Assembly: GCF_001931485.1 (NCBI RefSeq)
Contig: NZ_MSDV01000078.1
Coordinates: forward strand, 143,493 to 207,492
DNA from: Burkholderia sp. SRS-W-2-2016
GTDB taxonomy: Bacteria > Pseudomonadota > Gammaproteobacteria > Burkholderiales > Burkholderiaceae
Reading direction: 5' to 3'
Length of the DNA: 64,000 nucleotides
Under the pieces are notes generated by a model. The model saw only the letters and a list, made by a program, of their open reading frames with translations. It did no database searches and was not told where the DNA came from. Both the position numbers and the translations under genes were made by a program. Below, in pieces: positions 1-8,261 of this stretch. Every line of letters starts with the position of its first letter. Position 1 is the first letter of the stretch.

Positions 1-623
1 TCCACGCGCACCTTCTCGAACAACGCGCTACCGCTGTCCGTCTGGCGCTGACCGAAGCAGTTCCAGTCGTGGTATAGCGTGACGCCGGTGCGCGAGGTCG
101 GTATCGCACCGATCAGTAACTTGCCGCTTTGCGCATGCAGGCCGGACGCCACCAGCATTTCCGAATCCAGCGCACCCGAGCAAAAGCTCTTTTTCCCCGA
201 GAACTCGTACCAGTCGCCGAACTGCTGGACCAGCGTCCGCGTATCGAGCGGATTGAGCGCATTGCCCCAGAACCAGTTCTTCTGCGCGGTCTGCTCGAAC
301 CACGGCTCCCACTGGTCCGGACGCCCGAACTGACGAACGGTCGCCAGCAATAGATGATGAAAGCCGAACACGTGTGCGATCGAGCTGTCGGCCCGCGCAA
401 AGGCTCGGACCACATCCAGCGTCGCCTCCCAACTCGCGCCCTGGCCACCGTACTGGCGCGGAATGGACAGCGCGAGTAGACCGCTACCCCGGATTGAGTC
501 GCGTTCGGCTTTGGGCGTGCCGCCCGTCTGATCGCGTTCGATGGCGCTTGAAGCGAAACCCTGCGTCAGTTCGCGCACCAGGTGCGCATGCGACGATGGC
601 AAAAAATCGATTTGTGCGGACAT
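1..623 (-). CDS. Acyl-CoA dehydrogenase-family flavin monooxygenase (SfnC/DszC-like), 3' end outside window
   Basis: The minus-strand frame is open from an ATG at 623 to the window edge, so about 207 N-terminal residues are visible and the C-terminus is missing. The protein starts MSAQIDFLPSS and carries typical acyl-CoA dehydrogenase N-terminal features: ESIPRQYGG-like text (LALSIPRQYGGQGASWE), an ADSSIAH helix near residue 80 and a beta-domain segment around FSGKKSFCSGAL. This subset includes FMNH2-dependent sulfur-oxidising monooxygenases such as DszC and SfnC. The MsuE-type FMN reductase directly upstream on the same strand supports a two-component flavin monooxygenase for organosulfur use. 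The exact substrate is inferred only. Confidence 0.8.
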   Translation of the reverse strand, partial: MSAQIDFLPSSHAHLVRELTQGFASSAIERDQTGGTPKAERDSIRGSGLLALSIPRQYGGQGASWEATLDVVRAFARADSSIAHVFGFHHLLLATVRQFGRPDQWEPWFEQTAQKNWFWGNALNPLDTRTLVQQFGDWYEFSGKKSFCSGALDSEMLVASGLHAQSGKLLIGAIPTSRTGVTLYHDWNCFGQRQTDSGSALFEKVRV

Positions 624-643
624 GAGCGGTCGATCCTCGTGCA

Positions 644-1225
644 TTAGGCGGCGAGTGGCCCGGTCGTGCGAAAACAAGCGGCGGGAAACAGTCCCTGGAT
701 CACAGGCAAAGCCTGACCGACGACCAGCTCGATCCGCGACTTCAGCGCGGCATCTGTGATGTCGTAATCTGTGAAATCGTCCGGCGTGGCATAGACGCCC
801 GTCGGCAAGACCAGCGACTGGAAGAAGCTGAACAAGGGCCGCAGTTGATGATCCACCACCAACGCATGCCGCTGGCTTCCGCCAGTTGCTGCGATGAACA
901 CAGGCTTTCCGGCAAGCGCGTCGATGCCGATCAGGTCGAACAAATGCTTGAACAATCCGGGAATCGAGCCGCGGTACACCGGAGCGCCGACCAGCAAGAC
1001 GTCGGCCTGCTCGATCGCACGCAGCGCTTCTTCGACATCGCCTGAGAGGTGTTCGCGCGACAGCGCCGCGCCAATATCCGTGGCGATGTCGGCTAGCGCG
1101 ATCACCCTGGTGCGAACCGGTAGTACCTGTTCAAGTCCAGTGGCTAGCGCGCCCAGCACGACATCGGTGCGCGAGGGACGAAAGGGGCTGCCGCTCACGA
1201 CAACCAGATTAATGACAGAAGACAT
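644..1225 (-). CDS. msuE: NADPH-dependent FMN reductase, MsuE type
   Basis: A 193-residue flavodoxin-fold reductase that supplies reduced FMN to a partner monooxygenase. The phosphate-binding start VVVSGSPFRPSRT, the VYRGSIPGLFKHLFDL segment and the ATGGSQRHALVVDHQLRPL segment match the MsuE/SsuE branch used in methanesulfonate and sulfone assimilation. I place the start at MSSVINL (1225), because the longer frame upstream has no family resemblance. It lies 20 bases upstream of the acyl-CoA dehydrogenase-like gene on the same strand, so the two are likely one operon, probably induced by sulfate limitation. The family is clear; the exact sulfur substrate is not. Confidence 0.85.
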   Translation of the reverse strand: MSSVINLVVVSGSPFRPSRTDVVLGALATGLEQVLPVRTRVIALADIATDIGAALSREHLSGDVEEALRAIEQADVLLVGAPVYRGSIPGLFKHLFDLIGIDALAGKPVFIAATGGSQRHALVVDHQLRPLFSFFQSLVLPTGVYATPDDFTDYDITDAALKSRIELVVGQALPVIQGLFPAACFRTTGPLAA

Positions 1226-1865
1226 GACACAGGCACCCGGTAAGTGATGCCGCATCCGCCTCTCGCTAACGTGACGGCGCTCGTCGCGCACGGGTTCTGC
1301 CACGAGATGGCCAGCGGCACATGGGCGAAACGATGTTGCTTGAGCAACACCTGCTGGAAAATCAGCAATCGCCCGACGCCTGTCAGTGTATGAAGGGGCT
1401 CCTCGCCACCCTACCAATTGTTTCCCGAATACTTATGCAAATTTTGAATATGTCGCAAATCCTTGTTTTTTATCTCTATTTCGCATTCCCAGAAAATATC
1501 CCCCGGAAATTGGGCAGCGCCGGATGTTTCGCGCCTGCTTCGCCAGAAACAGGCCATCCCAAAACTGCTGACAGGGAAACAAGGGACATCAGACATAGAC
1601 GAGACCGTGTGGAAACTGAGGACGTATTTCCAGGAGACCCCATGGGCTGGAGCATGGGAGCGAGGTGGGATCTGTCCACTGGGAGATGCTGGGCTGCTGC
1701 CTGACCAGGCCAAGGATTTTCAGTTCCCACGCCAATATGACGTCCAACTGGGAGGGCTGTCAGGTTTATCGTGTGCAGGAAACCTGTCAAGCTAGAGAGT
1801 TGGCGGCGATTGCGACAGATGGCGGTCTTGCGCATACGGTCTCGACCGTACTGACTGGTACGCTG
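1226..1865. other. Intergenic region upstream of the msuE operon
   Basis: About 640 bases with no convincing gene. The stretch 1430-1500 is clearly richer in A/T than its surroundings and is the likely promoter region for the minus-strand msuE operon. Open frames here lack family features and plausible ribosome sites. Confidence 0.5.
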
Positions 1866-2744
1866 TCACGCTTCAATTGCGCTACTACCCGATACCGTCG
1901 AGCCGATTGCCTCCGCGACGCTGCGGAAAAGTCGCCTTGCCTGAGCATCGGTTTCCGCAGTGTACAAAACGACGTCACGCGCAGGCAACGGCGGCAATCC
2001 GAAGCGCCGGCCCACGTCGACCACGTCGGCCGGCGCCACGCGCAGCCCGAGCGCCGCGACCGCGACGCCCGCCGAGACCGCCGCGCCGATCGTCGCCACA
2101 CCGCCGCCCAAAAAAACTTCCGTCCACGCGATACCGGCTTCGTCGAGCGCGTCGATCGCCATCCTGCGCACGCTGCAAGGTTCAGGTTGCGTCGCCAGCC
2201 TCATAGGCTGCGCCGGATCATGCTCGAAATCGCGCGCGGCAACCCATCCGAACGATTCAGTGAAGAGCGTCTCGCCGTCAAGACGCCGGTTGTCGTGCTG
2301 CAGAACAATGGCCGCATCGAGCTTACCTTCGTCGAACGCATCGAGCACATCTCTCGACGCAGCGATGCGCAACTCCACCAGCACATCGGGATGGGCGTCG
2401 CTCACGCGTCTTAGCAGAAACGGGAGTTGAGCACCCGCGATGTGATGACTGATACCGATCACGAACCTGCATCGCGTCCTGCCAAATGCGCCGATAGCGC
2501 TGCGGTGCGCGGCAATCAACGCGCGGGCCGGTTCTAGAAACGCAACGCCGTCCACCGACAGGCGCACCTGCCGCGGCGTGCGCTCGACAAGACGCCGGCC
2601 GAGCCCCTCTTCCAGGCGCTTGATTCTCAGACTGACCGAAGACTGGGTGGTGTCCAATGCCTGCGCCGCGCGAGTAAAACTCTTCAGTTCGGCAACCAGC
2701 ACAAATGCCTGCACGGCTTCCACGTCGAGGCTTTTCATACGCAT
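1866..2744 (-). CDS. LysR-family transcriptional regulator
   Basis: A 292-residue LysR protein. The N-terminal winged helix-turn-helix is plain: LDVEAVQAFVLVAELKSFTR followed by AAQALDTTQSSVSLRIKRLE, about residues 5-45. The remainder fits the usual periplasmic-binding-like effector domain (LysR_substrate). It is transcribed away from the DUF4865 gene at 2867, with 122 bases between them. LysR genes typically control the divergent neighbour, so the DUF4865 gene and its small partner are the likely targets. ATG at 2744 or two codons later at 2738 are both possible starts. Confidence 0.9.
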   Translation of the reverse strand: MRMKSLDVEAVQAFVLVAELKSFTRAAQALDTTQSSVSLRIKRLEEGLGRRLVERTPRQVRLSVDGVAFLEPARALIAAHRSAIGAFGRTRCRFVIGISHHIAGAQLPFLLRRVSDAHPDVLVELRIAASRDVLDAFDEGKLDAAIVLQHDNRRLDGETLFTESFGWVAARDFEHDPAQPMRLATQPEPCSVRRMAIDALDEAGIAWTEVFLGGGVATIGAAVSAGVAVAALGLRVAPADVVDVGRRFGLPPLPARDVVLYTAETDAQARRLFRSVAEAIGSTVSGSSAIEA

Positions 2745-2866
2745 CCATTCTGAAATTCAATCACTGAAATATTCGGCCGTCGTCTTGTCTGGCGAGACGC
2801 GCACTGCCAGGATCTTCTCACGTATTGGCTGCGCTCAAGTCCCCGCTACGAAAGGAACCTGCCATC

Positions 2867-3448
2867 ATGCTGACCGCCTTCTACATGCACCGCCTGCCTG
2901 CCGACTACGATACGGGCGTTCTCCACACGCGCGCCCGCCAGCGCGGCGCACTGTGGGACGCGGCGCCCGATCTCTACTTCAAGGCTTTCTTGTTGCGCGA
3001 GTCAGGTCACTACGGCGCCGCGGAGAACAACTACGCTTCGCTCTATCTCTGGCGACATGACGCAGCGTTCAGCGAATTCATCACCAAGGGGAGCTACCTG
3101 AACGTGACGAAGAGCTTCGGACGCGCACCGATTTACGTCGAAGGCGCGTTGGACGCGCGCCGAGGCCCGTCGTCGAGCGCTCGATTCGTGTATCGGGAAA
3201 CGTTCGCCATTCCTGACGATGCCGATCTGAATGCCACGCTCGCGCGCGAAATCGCTCAAAATCGTGAAGCCGCAATGCGGCAACGCGTATTCGCCTCGGT
3301 CGTCAGTCTTGACACACAGCGCTGGACGCTCACGCGTGTTCTACTTTCCGAAGAGGAACCTCGCGGCAAACATGCGGGGACGGCGTGGGAAATTCTGCAT
3401 CTCGCACACCCCCTTGCGCACACCCTCGATACGGGAATTGCCGCATGA
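2867..3448 (+). CDS. DUF4865 family protein
   Basis: A 193-residue protein beginning MLTAFYMHRLPADYD, with the family hallmarks of a two-fold ferredoxin-like protein: DLYFKAFLLRE near residue 40, NNYASLYLWRHD near 60 and a repeat-like second half. The start at 2867 is supported by AAAGGAA ten bases upstream. DUF4865 genes are often found divergent from a LysR gene, as here; the biochemical function is unknown. Its stop overlaps the next start (ATGA), so the small downstream gene is translationally coupled. Confidence 0.85.
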   Translation: MLTAFYMHRLPADYDTGVLHTRARQRGALWDAAPDLYFKAFLLRESGHYGAAENNYASLYLWRHDAAFSEFITKGSYLNVTKSFGRAPIYVEGALDARRGPSSSARFVYRETFAIPDDADLNATLAREIAQNREAAMRQRVFASVVSLDTQRWTLTRVLLSEEEPRGKHAGTAWEILHLAHPLAHTLDTGIAA

Positions 3449-3615
3449 AAGACCAGCGGTCTCGCCAGGCCCATGACGCGTGCGAGCGACCGATAGCGCC
3501 AGGCACGGCGCTCGCCGCGCATCTTGCGGGCGTCGCAATTGCCGCGTGCTACGTTGTCGTGTTGACGATCGTGCTGACAACAGCGCTCACACTGCTGCAT
3601 TCCTATGCGCGTTAG
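3445..3615 (+). CDS. Small single-pass membrane protein, coupled to the DUF4865 gene
   Basis: A 56-residue protein whose ATG overlaps the stop of the DUF4865 gene as ATGA. A charged N-terminus (MKDQRSRQAHDACERP) is followed by one strongly hydrophobic span, LAGVAIAACYVVVLTIVLTT, near residues 28-47 and a short tail ending HSYAR. The overlap and the clean single membrane segment argue for a real gene; I do not recognise a family. It may anchor or assist the DUF4865 protein. Confidence 0.6.
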   Translation: MKDQRSRQAHDACERPIAPGTALAAHLAGVAIAACYVVVLTIVLTTALTLLHSYAR

Positions 3616-3816
3616 CGTGCCAAACCGCCGTGTCCTTGCACAGCGTCCGTTTGCTGTACGCATGTCACTGGCTTATTCATAAGCATCCGATAATCGAATG
3701 GTTCACCTCGCCATTGAGGCATGCCTACACTGAATCGCCCCAATTACCGAGTGGTTCGTCATGCGCCGCAAAGCCGGAACACCCACCGCGGTAACGCCGT
3801 CCATCCATGCAGTCGG

Positions 3817-4199
3817 GGGATGCGGACATTTTCCTGGACTGATTTACGTCGTTAGCCCGAGGCTTTCTCGGTACTCGATGGGGCTGGAGATAGCCAAGCG
3901 AGCCCTTGATCCGTTTCTCGTTGTATCAGCGAATGTAGGCGTTCAGTACCTCAACGAACTCCGCGATGGTCGTCGAACGCCAGTCTCCTGGATAGAACAT
4001 CTCAGTCTTCAGCCTGCCGAAGAATCCCTCACAGGGCCGCGTTGTCCGGTGAACAGGCTTAACACGACATGGATCGGACCAGATTAGCTTTTGCAACCCG
4101 CGATAGCCAGCCAGGCCAACGGTAGTGGCCACCCCGATCGGAATGCACGATGGGCGTCTCATCGTCCCGGTCACGGTCTCGATAGCCGCATCTAACATG
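3817..4199 (-). pseudogene. IS3-family (IS150-like) transposase orfB, decayed 3' fragment (copy A)
   Basis: Minus-strand remains of a DDE transposase. Recognisable pieces in shifting frames are HSDRGGHYRWPGW (second Asp region, about 4110-4150), a mutated SPDNA segment, GFFGRLKTEMFYPGDW and FVEVLNAYIR. The Trp codon after AYIR is now TGA, and an extra C near 3888 shifts the frame relative to the copy near 48 kb. The terminal sequence GATTTACGTCGTTAGCCCG near 3841 is shared exactly with that copy. The element is dead. Confidence 0.8.
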
Positions 4200-4322
4200 G
4201 ATTCACGAGCACCTACGTTCGCTGGTACAACGAGAAACGGATCAAGGGCTCCCTTGGCTTCCTCAGCCCCATCGAGTACCGCGAAAGCCTCGGGTTAACA
4301 ACGTAAATCAGTCCAAGAAAAT
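4200..4322 (+). pseudogene. IS3-family transposase 3' end, inverted fragment (copy B)
   Basis: The plus strand encodes the C-terminal end YVRWYNEKRIKGSLGFLSPI followed by EYRESLGLTT and a TAA, then the terminal sequence AAATCAGTCC. It lies head-to-head with copy A, so the two form an inverted pair of transposase ends. No upstream transposase body is present. It abuts the truncated transporter fragment on its right. Confidence 0.75.
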
Positions 4323-4551
4323 ATGGACCGATAAGCGGCTTCGTGTCCGACCGACGAGATGACGCTGACGCAAATCGAGCAATGAACAGGAAGATTGCGG
4401 CGCCCAGACCAATCGCCGCGACCGGCGCCGGCCCCAGGCGGCCAAGTGTGAAGGTATCGATGGCCACCGTCGCAACGACCGGAACGTCCATCGCTGCCAA
4501 TGGAAGTGACAGCACAAGCAGGTGTGATGCGCGGCGCGCGATGTTTTGCAT
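4323..4551 (-). pseudogene. Truncated multidrug-transporter-like membrane protein (N-terminal fragment)
   Basis: An ATG at 4551 opens a frame starting MQNIARRASHLLVLSLPLAA and continuing through two hydrophobic stretches (VVATVAIDTFTLGRLG, VAAIGLGAAIFLFIARF). This looks like the first helices of a MATE-type efflux protein. After about 68 residues the frame runs into the IS3 fragment, so the gene was cut by the insertion. The MATE assignment is tentative because so little remains. Confidence 0.45.
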
Positions 4552-4752
4552 GAACGGAGTCTTCCTGGTTCGCTCACGCGTTGCGCATGAAGCATGCCGC
4601 CAGCCGGCGGCACCGTTGCCGGCCGTCTCGACCCGAAGGGCGCCAAACGAATCTCGGCGGGTACAACGTGTGCTCGCCATCACCACGAGAGAACCCCCTA
4701 AGGTTTGACTGGCAAGCCACGCATTCAAACCGAATTGCAACCAGGAGTCATC

Positions 4753-5166
4753 GTGGACACGAACCAGGAGACAGGCGAAGAAACAGGTGGATGTGCGTGC
4801 GGCGCGATACGCTTTCGCGTGACCGGCGCGCCGCGACGCGTATCGATTTGCCACTGCATGACGTGCCGGCGGATTCATGGCAGCGCGTTCGGCGGTTATG
4901 CGATGTTCGAGCGTAGCGCCGTGCAATTTTCGGGGCCTACTCGAGTGTGGCAGAGTTCTCCTCGCGGGCGGCGGCATTTCTGCGCCACATGCGGCTCGGT
5001 TGCATTCATGGAATACGTCGACAGCGGCGAACTGGACGTGCCGCTCGGAGCTTTCGACCGTGTAGGTGTCTACGAGCCAACCTATGAACTCTGGTGCCGC
5101 CACAAGGAGCCCTGGTTACCGAAAGGAGTACGGATCGAATACGACGAAGACCGACCACCGCAATGA
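4753..5166 (+). CDS. GFA/CENP-V domain zinc protein (Mss4-like fold)
   Basis: A 137-residue protein with GGCACGAIRFRVTG near residue 12, CHCMTCRRIHGSAFG near 32 and HFCATCGSVAF near 70. These are the zinc-binding Cys sets of the glutathione-dependent formaldehyde-activating (GFA) family. Many relatives are not formaldehyde enzymes, so the reaction is open. I prefer the GTG at 4753, six bases after GGAG, over an in-frame ATG at 4705 that has no ribosome site. A formaldehyde-dehydrogenase-like gene lies 3 kb downstream, a weak hint only. Confidence 0.8.
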   Translation: MDTNQETGEETGGCACGAIRFRVTGAPRRVSICHCMTCRRIHGSAFGGYAMFERSAVQFSGPTRVWQSSPRGRRHFCATCGSVAFMEYVDSGELDVPLGAFDRVGVYEPTYELWCRHKEPWLPKGVRIEYDEDRPPQ

Positions 5167-5442
5167 ATCTCGGCATCGCGCGAGCGCGTCATGGGACGCG
5201 ACACAGTCGGACCGCCCACAGCGGCGAGCGTCGCGAGACCGCCCAGAGCGAATGAACCTTGTGTCTGCCGCTGGTGACCATATGCGCGTCTTTCTGCGAC
5301 GCCGTCGCATCGAGTGCGAGAAACATCAGCACGACCACTGGAAACAATACGCAGCAGCTTCCCGGCGCTGCGCCGAACAATGGCGCACTTTGGGGCGATG
5401 AGACGGCAGTGAATTCGCCAGCGGCCAGGCACCCTGTCTATA
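5167..5442. other. Intergenic region with no supported gene
   Basis: Convergent gap between the GFA gene and the sorbosone dehydrogenase-like gene. A minus-strand frame at 5189-5380 with a hydrophobic start would need a TTG codon and lacks a ribosome site, so I do not call it. Confidence 0.4.
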
Positions 5443-6789
5443 TCATTTTCCTGCCGGCGCGATGTCGGCAGGCTTGCCGTCGTTACGCGGCGCTATTCGC
5501 CAAACAGCGTTACCGACGTCGTCAGCCACGAGCAGCGCTCCATGTGCGTCCAGTGCGACGCCAACGGGACGACCCAGGGCGTGGCCGTCTGGCGTCAGAA
5601 AACCGTTCAGGAAGTCTTCAGGTGAGCCAGCCGGTTGGCCGGCGACGAATGGCACGAACACGACCTTGTAGCCGGCCCGCGGCTTGCGATTCCATGATCC
5701 GTGCTGTCCAACGAAAGCGCCCCCTCGATAATGAGGCGGGAACAGCGTCCGGTCGTAGAACACCAGACCGAGCGAAGCCGTGTGATTGCCGAGTGCATAG
5801 TCCGCCGCGATAGCCTTTGCAACCATGTCGGGGCGTTGCGGTTTGACGCGGGCGTCGACGTGCTGACCATAGTAGCTGTATGGAAAACCGTAGAATGCCC
5901 CGTCTTTCACGGCCGTCATGTAATCCGGCACCAGGTTGTTGCCGAGGTCGTCGCGCTCGTTGACCGCTACCCACAATGCGCCGCTGTCCGGTTGCCACGA
6001 GAGTCCATTGGGGTTACGTAACCCTGTCGCATACGGCCGCAAACGGCCGCTGTCCACGTCGAACTCGAGAATTCGGGCTCGCCCTTCTTCCGCGTCGACG
6101 CCGTTCTCTGCTGCGTTGCTGTTCGATCCGACCGTGATGTACAGGTGCTTGCCCGAACGATCGGCGAGGATATTTTTGGTCCAGTGGTGGTTGATCGAGC
6201 CGGCCGGCAGGTCGGCCACCTTGACGCCGGGGCTTGTGATCTGCGTGGCGCCCGTCACATAGTCAAAGCGCAGCAGCGCATCCGTATCGGCGACATAGAG
6301 TTGATTTTTAATCAGTACCATCCCGAACGGAGAGTGCAGGTGCTGCAAAAAGACGGTCCGGGTCGTCGCGACTCCGCTGTCGTTCACGTCGCGCAACAGC
6401 ACGATGCGGTCGGGGCTCGGCACACCCGCGCCCGCGCGCTTCATGACCTGCTTTCTGATCCAGCCGGACAGGCCGCTGCCTTCATCGTGCTCCTTCGGCG
6501 CGTCGGCTTCGGCTGCCAGGACGTCGCCGTTGGGCAGCGTGTAAAGCCAGCGCGGGTGCGCAAGGTCCCTGGCAAACTCAGTGACGAGAAAGCCGGCGGG
6601 AGCGGTGGGCGTAAAGCCTTCGGGGCGCGGCTGAACCGGCGCGATGTTGACCATCGGGATCAACGACGATCCCGGAGCCGGCATGGCGGGCGAGGCGCCG
6701 AAGCCCGCGTCAGATGGACCCGATGGTCCGATCACACAGGAGGCGAGCGGCGCCACCATCAAGACAGCGAGTCGATTAAGCAGGCGCAT
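5443..6789 (-). CDS. PQQ-dependent sugar (L-sorbosone-type) dehydrogenase, predicted lipoprotein
   Basis: A 448-residue exported enzyme. The start MRLLNRLAVLMVAPLASC contains a lipobox (LASC, Cys near residue 18). The body is a six-bladed beta-propeller of the sorbosone/glucose dehydrogenase family: NINHHW-like text (GSINHHWTKNILAD), YITVGSNSNAAENG, ATGLRNPNGLSW, VNERDDLGNNLVPDYMT and GQHGSWNRKPRAGYKVVFVP are all diagnostic. It oxidises an aldose or sorbosone using PQQ in the periplasm. The start at 6789 was chosen because the signal peptide begins there; the upstream frame is unrelated. It stands alone. Confidence 0.88.
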   Translation of the reverse strand: MRLLNRLAVLMVAPLASCVIGPSGPSDAGFGASPAMPAPGSSLIPMVNIAPVQPRPEGFTPTAPAGFLVTEFARDLAHPRWLYTLPNGDVLAAEADAPKEHDEGSGLSGWIRKQVMKRAGAGVPSPDRIVLLRDVNDSGVATTRTVFLQHLHSPFGMVLIKNQLYVADTDALLRFDYVTGATQITSPGVKVADLPAGSINHHWTKNILADRSGKHLYITVGSNSNAAENGVDAEEGRARILEFDVDSGRLRPYATGLRNPNGLSWQPDSGALWVAVNERDDLGNNLVPDYMTAVKDGAFYGFPYSYYGQHVDARVKPQRPDMVAKAIAADYALGNHTASLGLVFYDRTLFPPHYRGGAFVGQHGSWNRKPRAGYKVVFVPFVAGQPAGSPEDFLNGFLTPDGHALGRPVGVALDAHGALLVADDVGNAVWRIAPRNDGKPADIAPAGK

Positions 6790-7313
6790 GTTTTCAGCTC
6801 GATTGGAACAGTGCAGCGGGACGGATTTTCCGTTCGGTGACCGGTGGTTTGTCACGCTTTCAGAGGTCCACCATTGAGCACTCCATGGAGTGCTGCCCCT
6901 CGACCGCGAAGAGCCCATCCGCAAGCTGCATGCCACCTTCACCATCCGACGCATTCCTGCGCTCGCACCGTCTAACATCTGGACACGCTCGCGGCTTTTG
7001 CCGCGATTACAAGTGCGCAAAGAGAGTCCCGGTTTCAACCTAACCGTGCTGGCTCTTCTTGAGATGGTGCTCTGGCAGGGAATAACCTGATGTAAGACAT
7101 ATCGACTATGAACGTCTATCGAAGGCGCACGCTCACGCCTGGAAGAAACTGCCGCGCGAGGGCGGGATTGTCCCTCTCCAGACAAAGAAATGGCCGACCA
7201 GTTTGTTAAAGGGATCAGGCATGACAGGCAACAAGGAGGTAGCTAGTAGCGAAGTCATCATCTGCTTCGTTTATGATGTTCGACCGATGAAACTAGCGAT
7301 CCGGGGAAGTACG
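6790..7313. other. Intergenic region
   Basis: About 520 bases without a supported gene. It contains the promoter side of the minus-strand dehydrogenase gene and, near 7080-7320, lower-GC sequence preceding the small plus-strand gene at 7314. Confidence 0.4.
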
Positions 7314-7532
7314 ATGAAGCCGATCAAACTACGAGTGCCGCGCGGCGAAGCGCACGATCTGCTAGACGATCTGACCGCCTGGGCAAGTACTAGCGGCATT
7401 GACCCCGGTCTTTCCACGTTTGGCGAACCGGACATGGCGGTGAGCACAGACGCGCAGATTCTTTACCAGGTGTATGTGAGCGAGAGCTTCTTCGAGCTGT
7501 TTCCGCAGTGGCGCACCTTCATTGAGCAATAA
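7314..7532 (+). CDS. Small hypothetical protein (72 aa)
   Basis: Starts MKPIKLRVPRGEAHDLLDDL and ends QWRTFIEQ. A GGGGA sequence eight bases before the ATG at 7314 supports this start over longer in-frame alternatives. The composition (mixed charged and hydrophobic, no low complexity) looks like a soluble globular protein. I recognise no family. It is convergent with the small gene at 7715. Confidence 0.5.
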   Translation: MKPIKLRVPRGEAHDLLDDLTAWASTSGIDPGLSTFGEPDMAVSTDAQILYQVYVSESFFELFPQWRTFIEQ

Positions 7533-7714
7533 CCTGCCGCGAGGCTCGGCAAAGTCAAGCGACTCTCCCCGAGCGCTCGACGTGGATCGCGTCTCCGGCG
7601 AGAACGTCAGACGCAATGTGAGGGCCGAGTCAACCGCACCTGAGCCCGCATCGAGCCCCGACATTAGCCATCGGCCGTCTTCGCGCCTTCCCGCACCCCT
7701 GCGGCTTATTCGTG

Positions 7715-7933
7715 CTAATGCTTCTCCGCGCCGGGTTCTCTGCAAGCCAACGCGACAGCGCCATCCTCGCGTGCATCGCATTCTTTCGTAAAGACCTGTG
7801 AACTGAAAGCGACTACCCTGAATCCTCCCGCCTCGCGGCTGCGCGCTACGGTGATTCCCCAATGCCAGCCCCCCTCCTGCTCAAACACGTGAAGGGTGGG
7901 CGGCGGTGGCCAGACGATTTCAGACCGCATCAT
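7715..7933 (-). CDS. Small hypothetical protein (72 aa)
   Basis: Minus-strand frame starting MMRSEIVWPPPPTLHVFEQE, with GGAG six bases before the ATG at 7933. The central part (GGWHWGITVARSREAGGF, RVVAFSSQVFTKECDARED) has protein-like alternation and reads like a small beta-rich domain. No family recognised; called on the ribosome site and composition. Confidence 0.45.
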   Translation of the reverse strand: MMRSEIVWPPPPTLHVFEQEGGWHWGITVARSREAGGFRVVAFSSQVFTKECDAREDGAVALACREPGAEKH

Positions 7934-8261
7934 GACGGCTCCAAGCTTTGCACTAACGGCTAACCGAGCTTTCTTACCGACAGGCTGCGGGAAGGGATTC
8001 GTTGTGCAATGCAGCACGGTCCGTGCCCGAAGCGGTCCAGCACGCTGCCTCCGCGCGCTGGAGGTCGATCAAATCGAAACACGTCGGCAAACAGCAGCCG
8101 GGCCAACGAGCAAACGGGCCACCGTTTGACGAGCCCGATAACGAAGCGCCGGATCCTGACTGCGCAACAGACCTCGTGCGTTTATTTTCGCGGTTGGGCG
8201 CTTGCCCACCGCGGCGCATCAAGCGCCGATAACCCACCCAAAAGAAACAGTCCGATCGCAT
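7934..8261. other. Intergenic region
   Basis: About 330 bases between the small gene and the zinc dehydrogenase 3' end. I see no gene, tRNA or strong hairpin in it. Confidence 0.4.

Noticed and set aside
1411..1835. Overlapping frames on both strands in the region upstream of msuE
   Set aside because: None has a family feature or a ribosome site; the region is AT-rich and promoter-like.
5189..5380. Minus-strand frame with a hydrophobic signal-like start
   Set aside because: Needs a TTG start, has no ribosome site, and the second half is Arg/Trp-rich shadow-like sequence.
6790..7185. N-terminal extension of the sorbosone dehydrogenase-like protein
   Set aside because: The signal peptide and lipobox begin at 6789; the upstream sequence is Arg/Ser-rich and has no family match.
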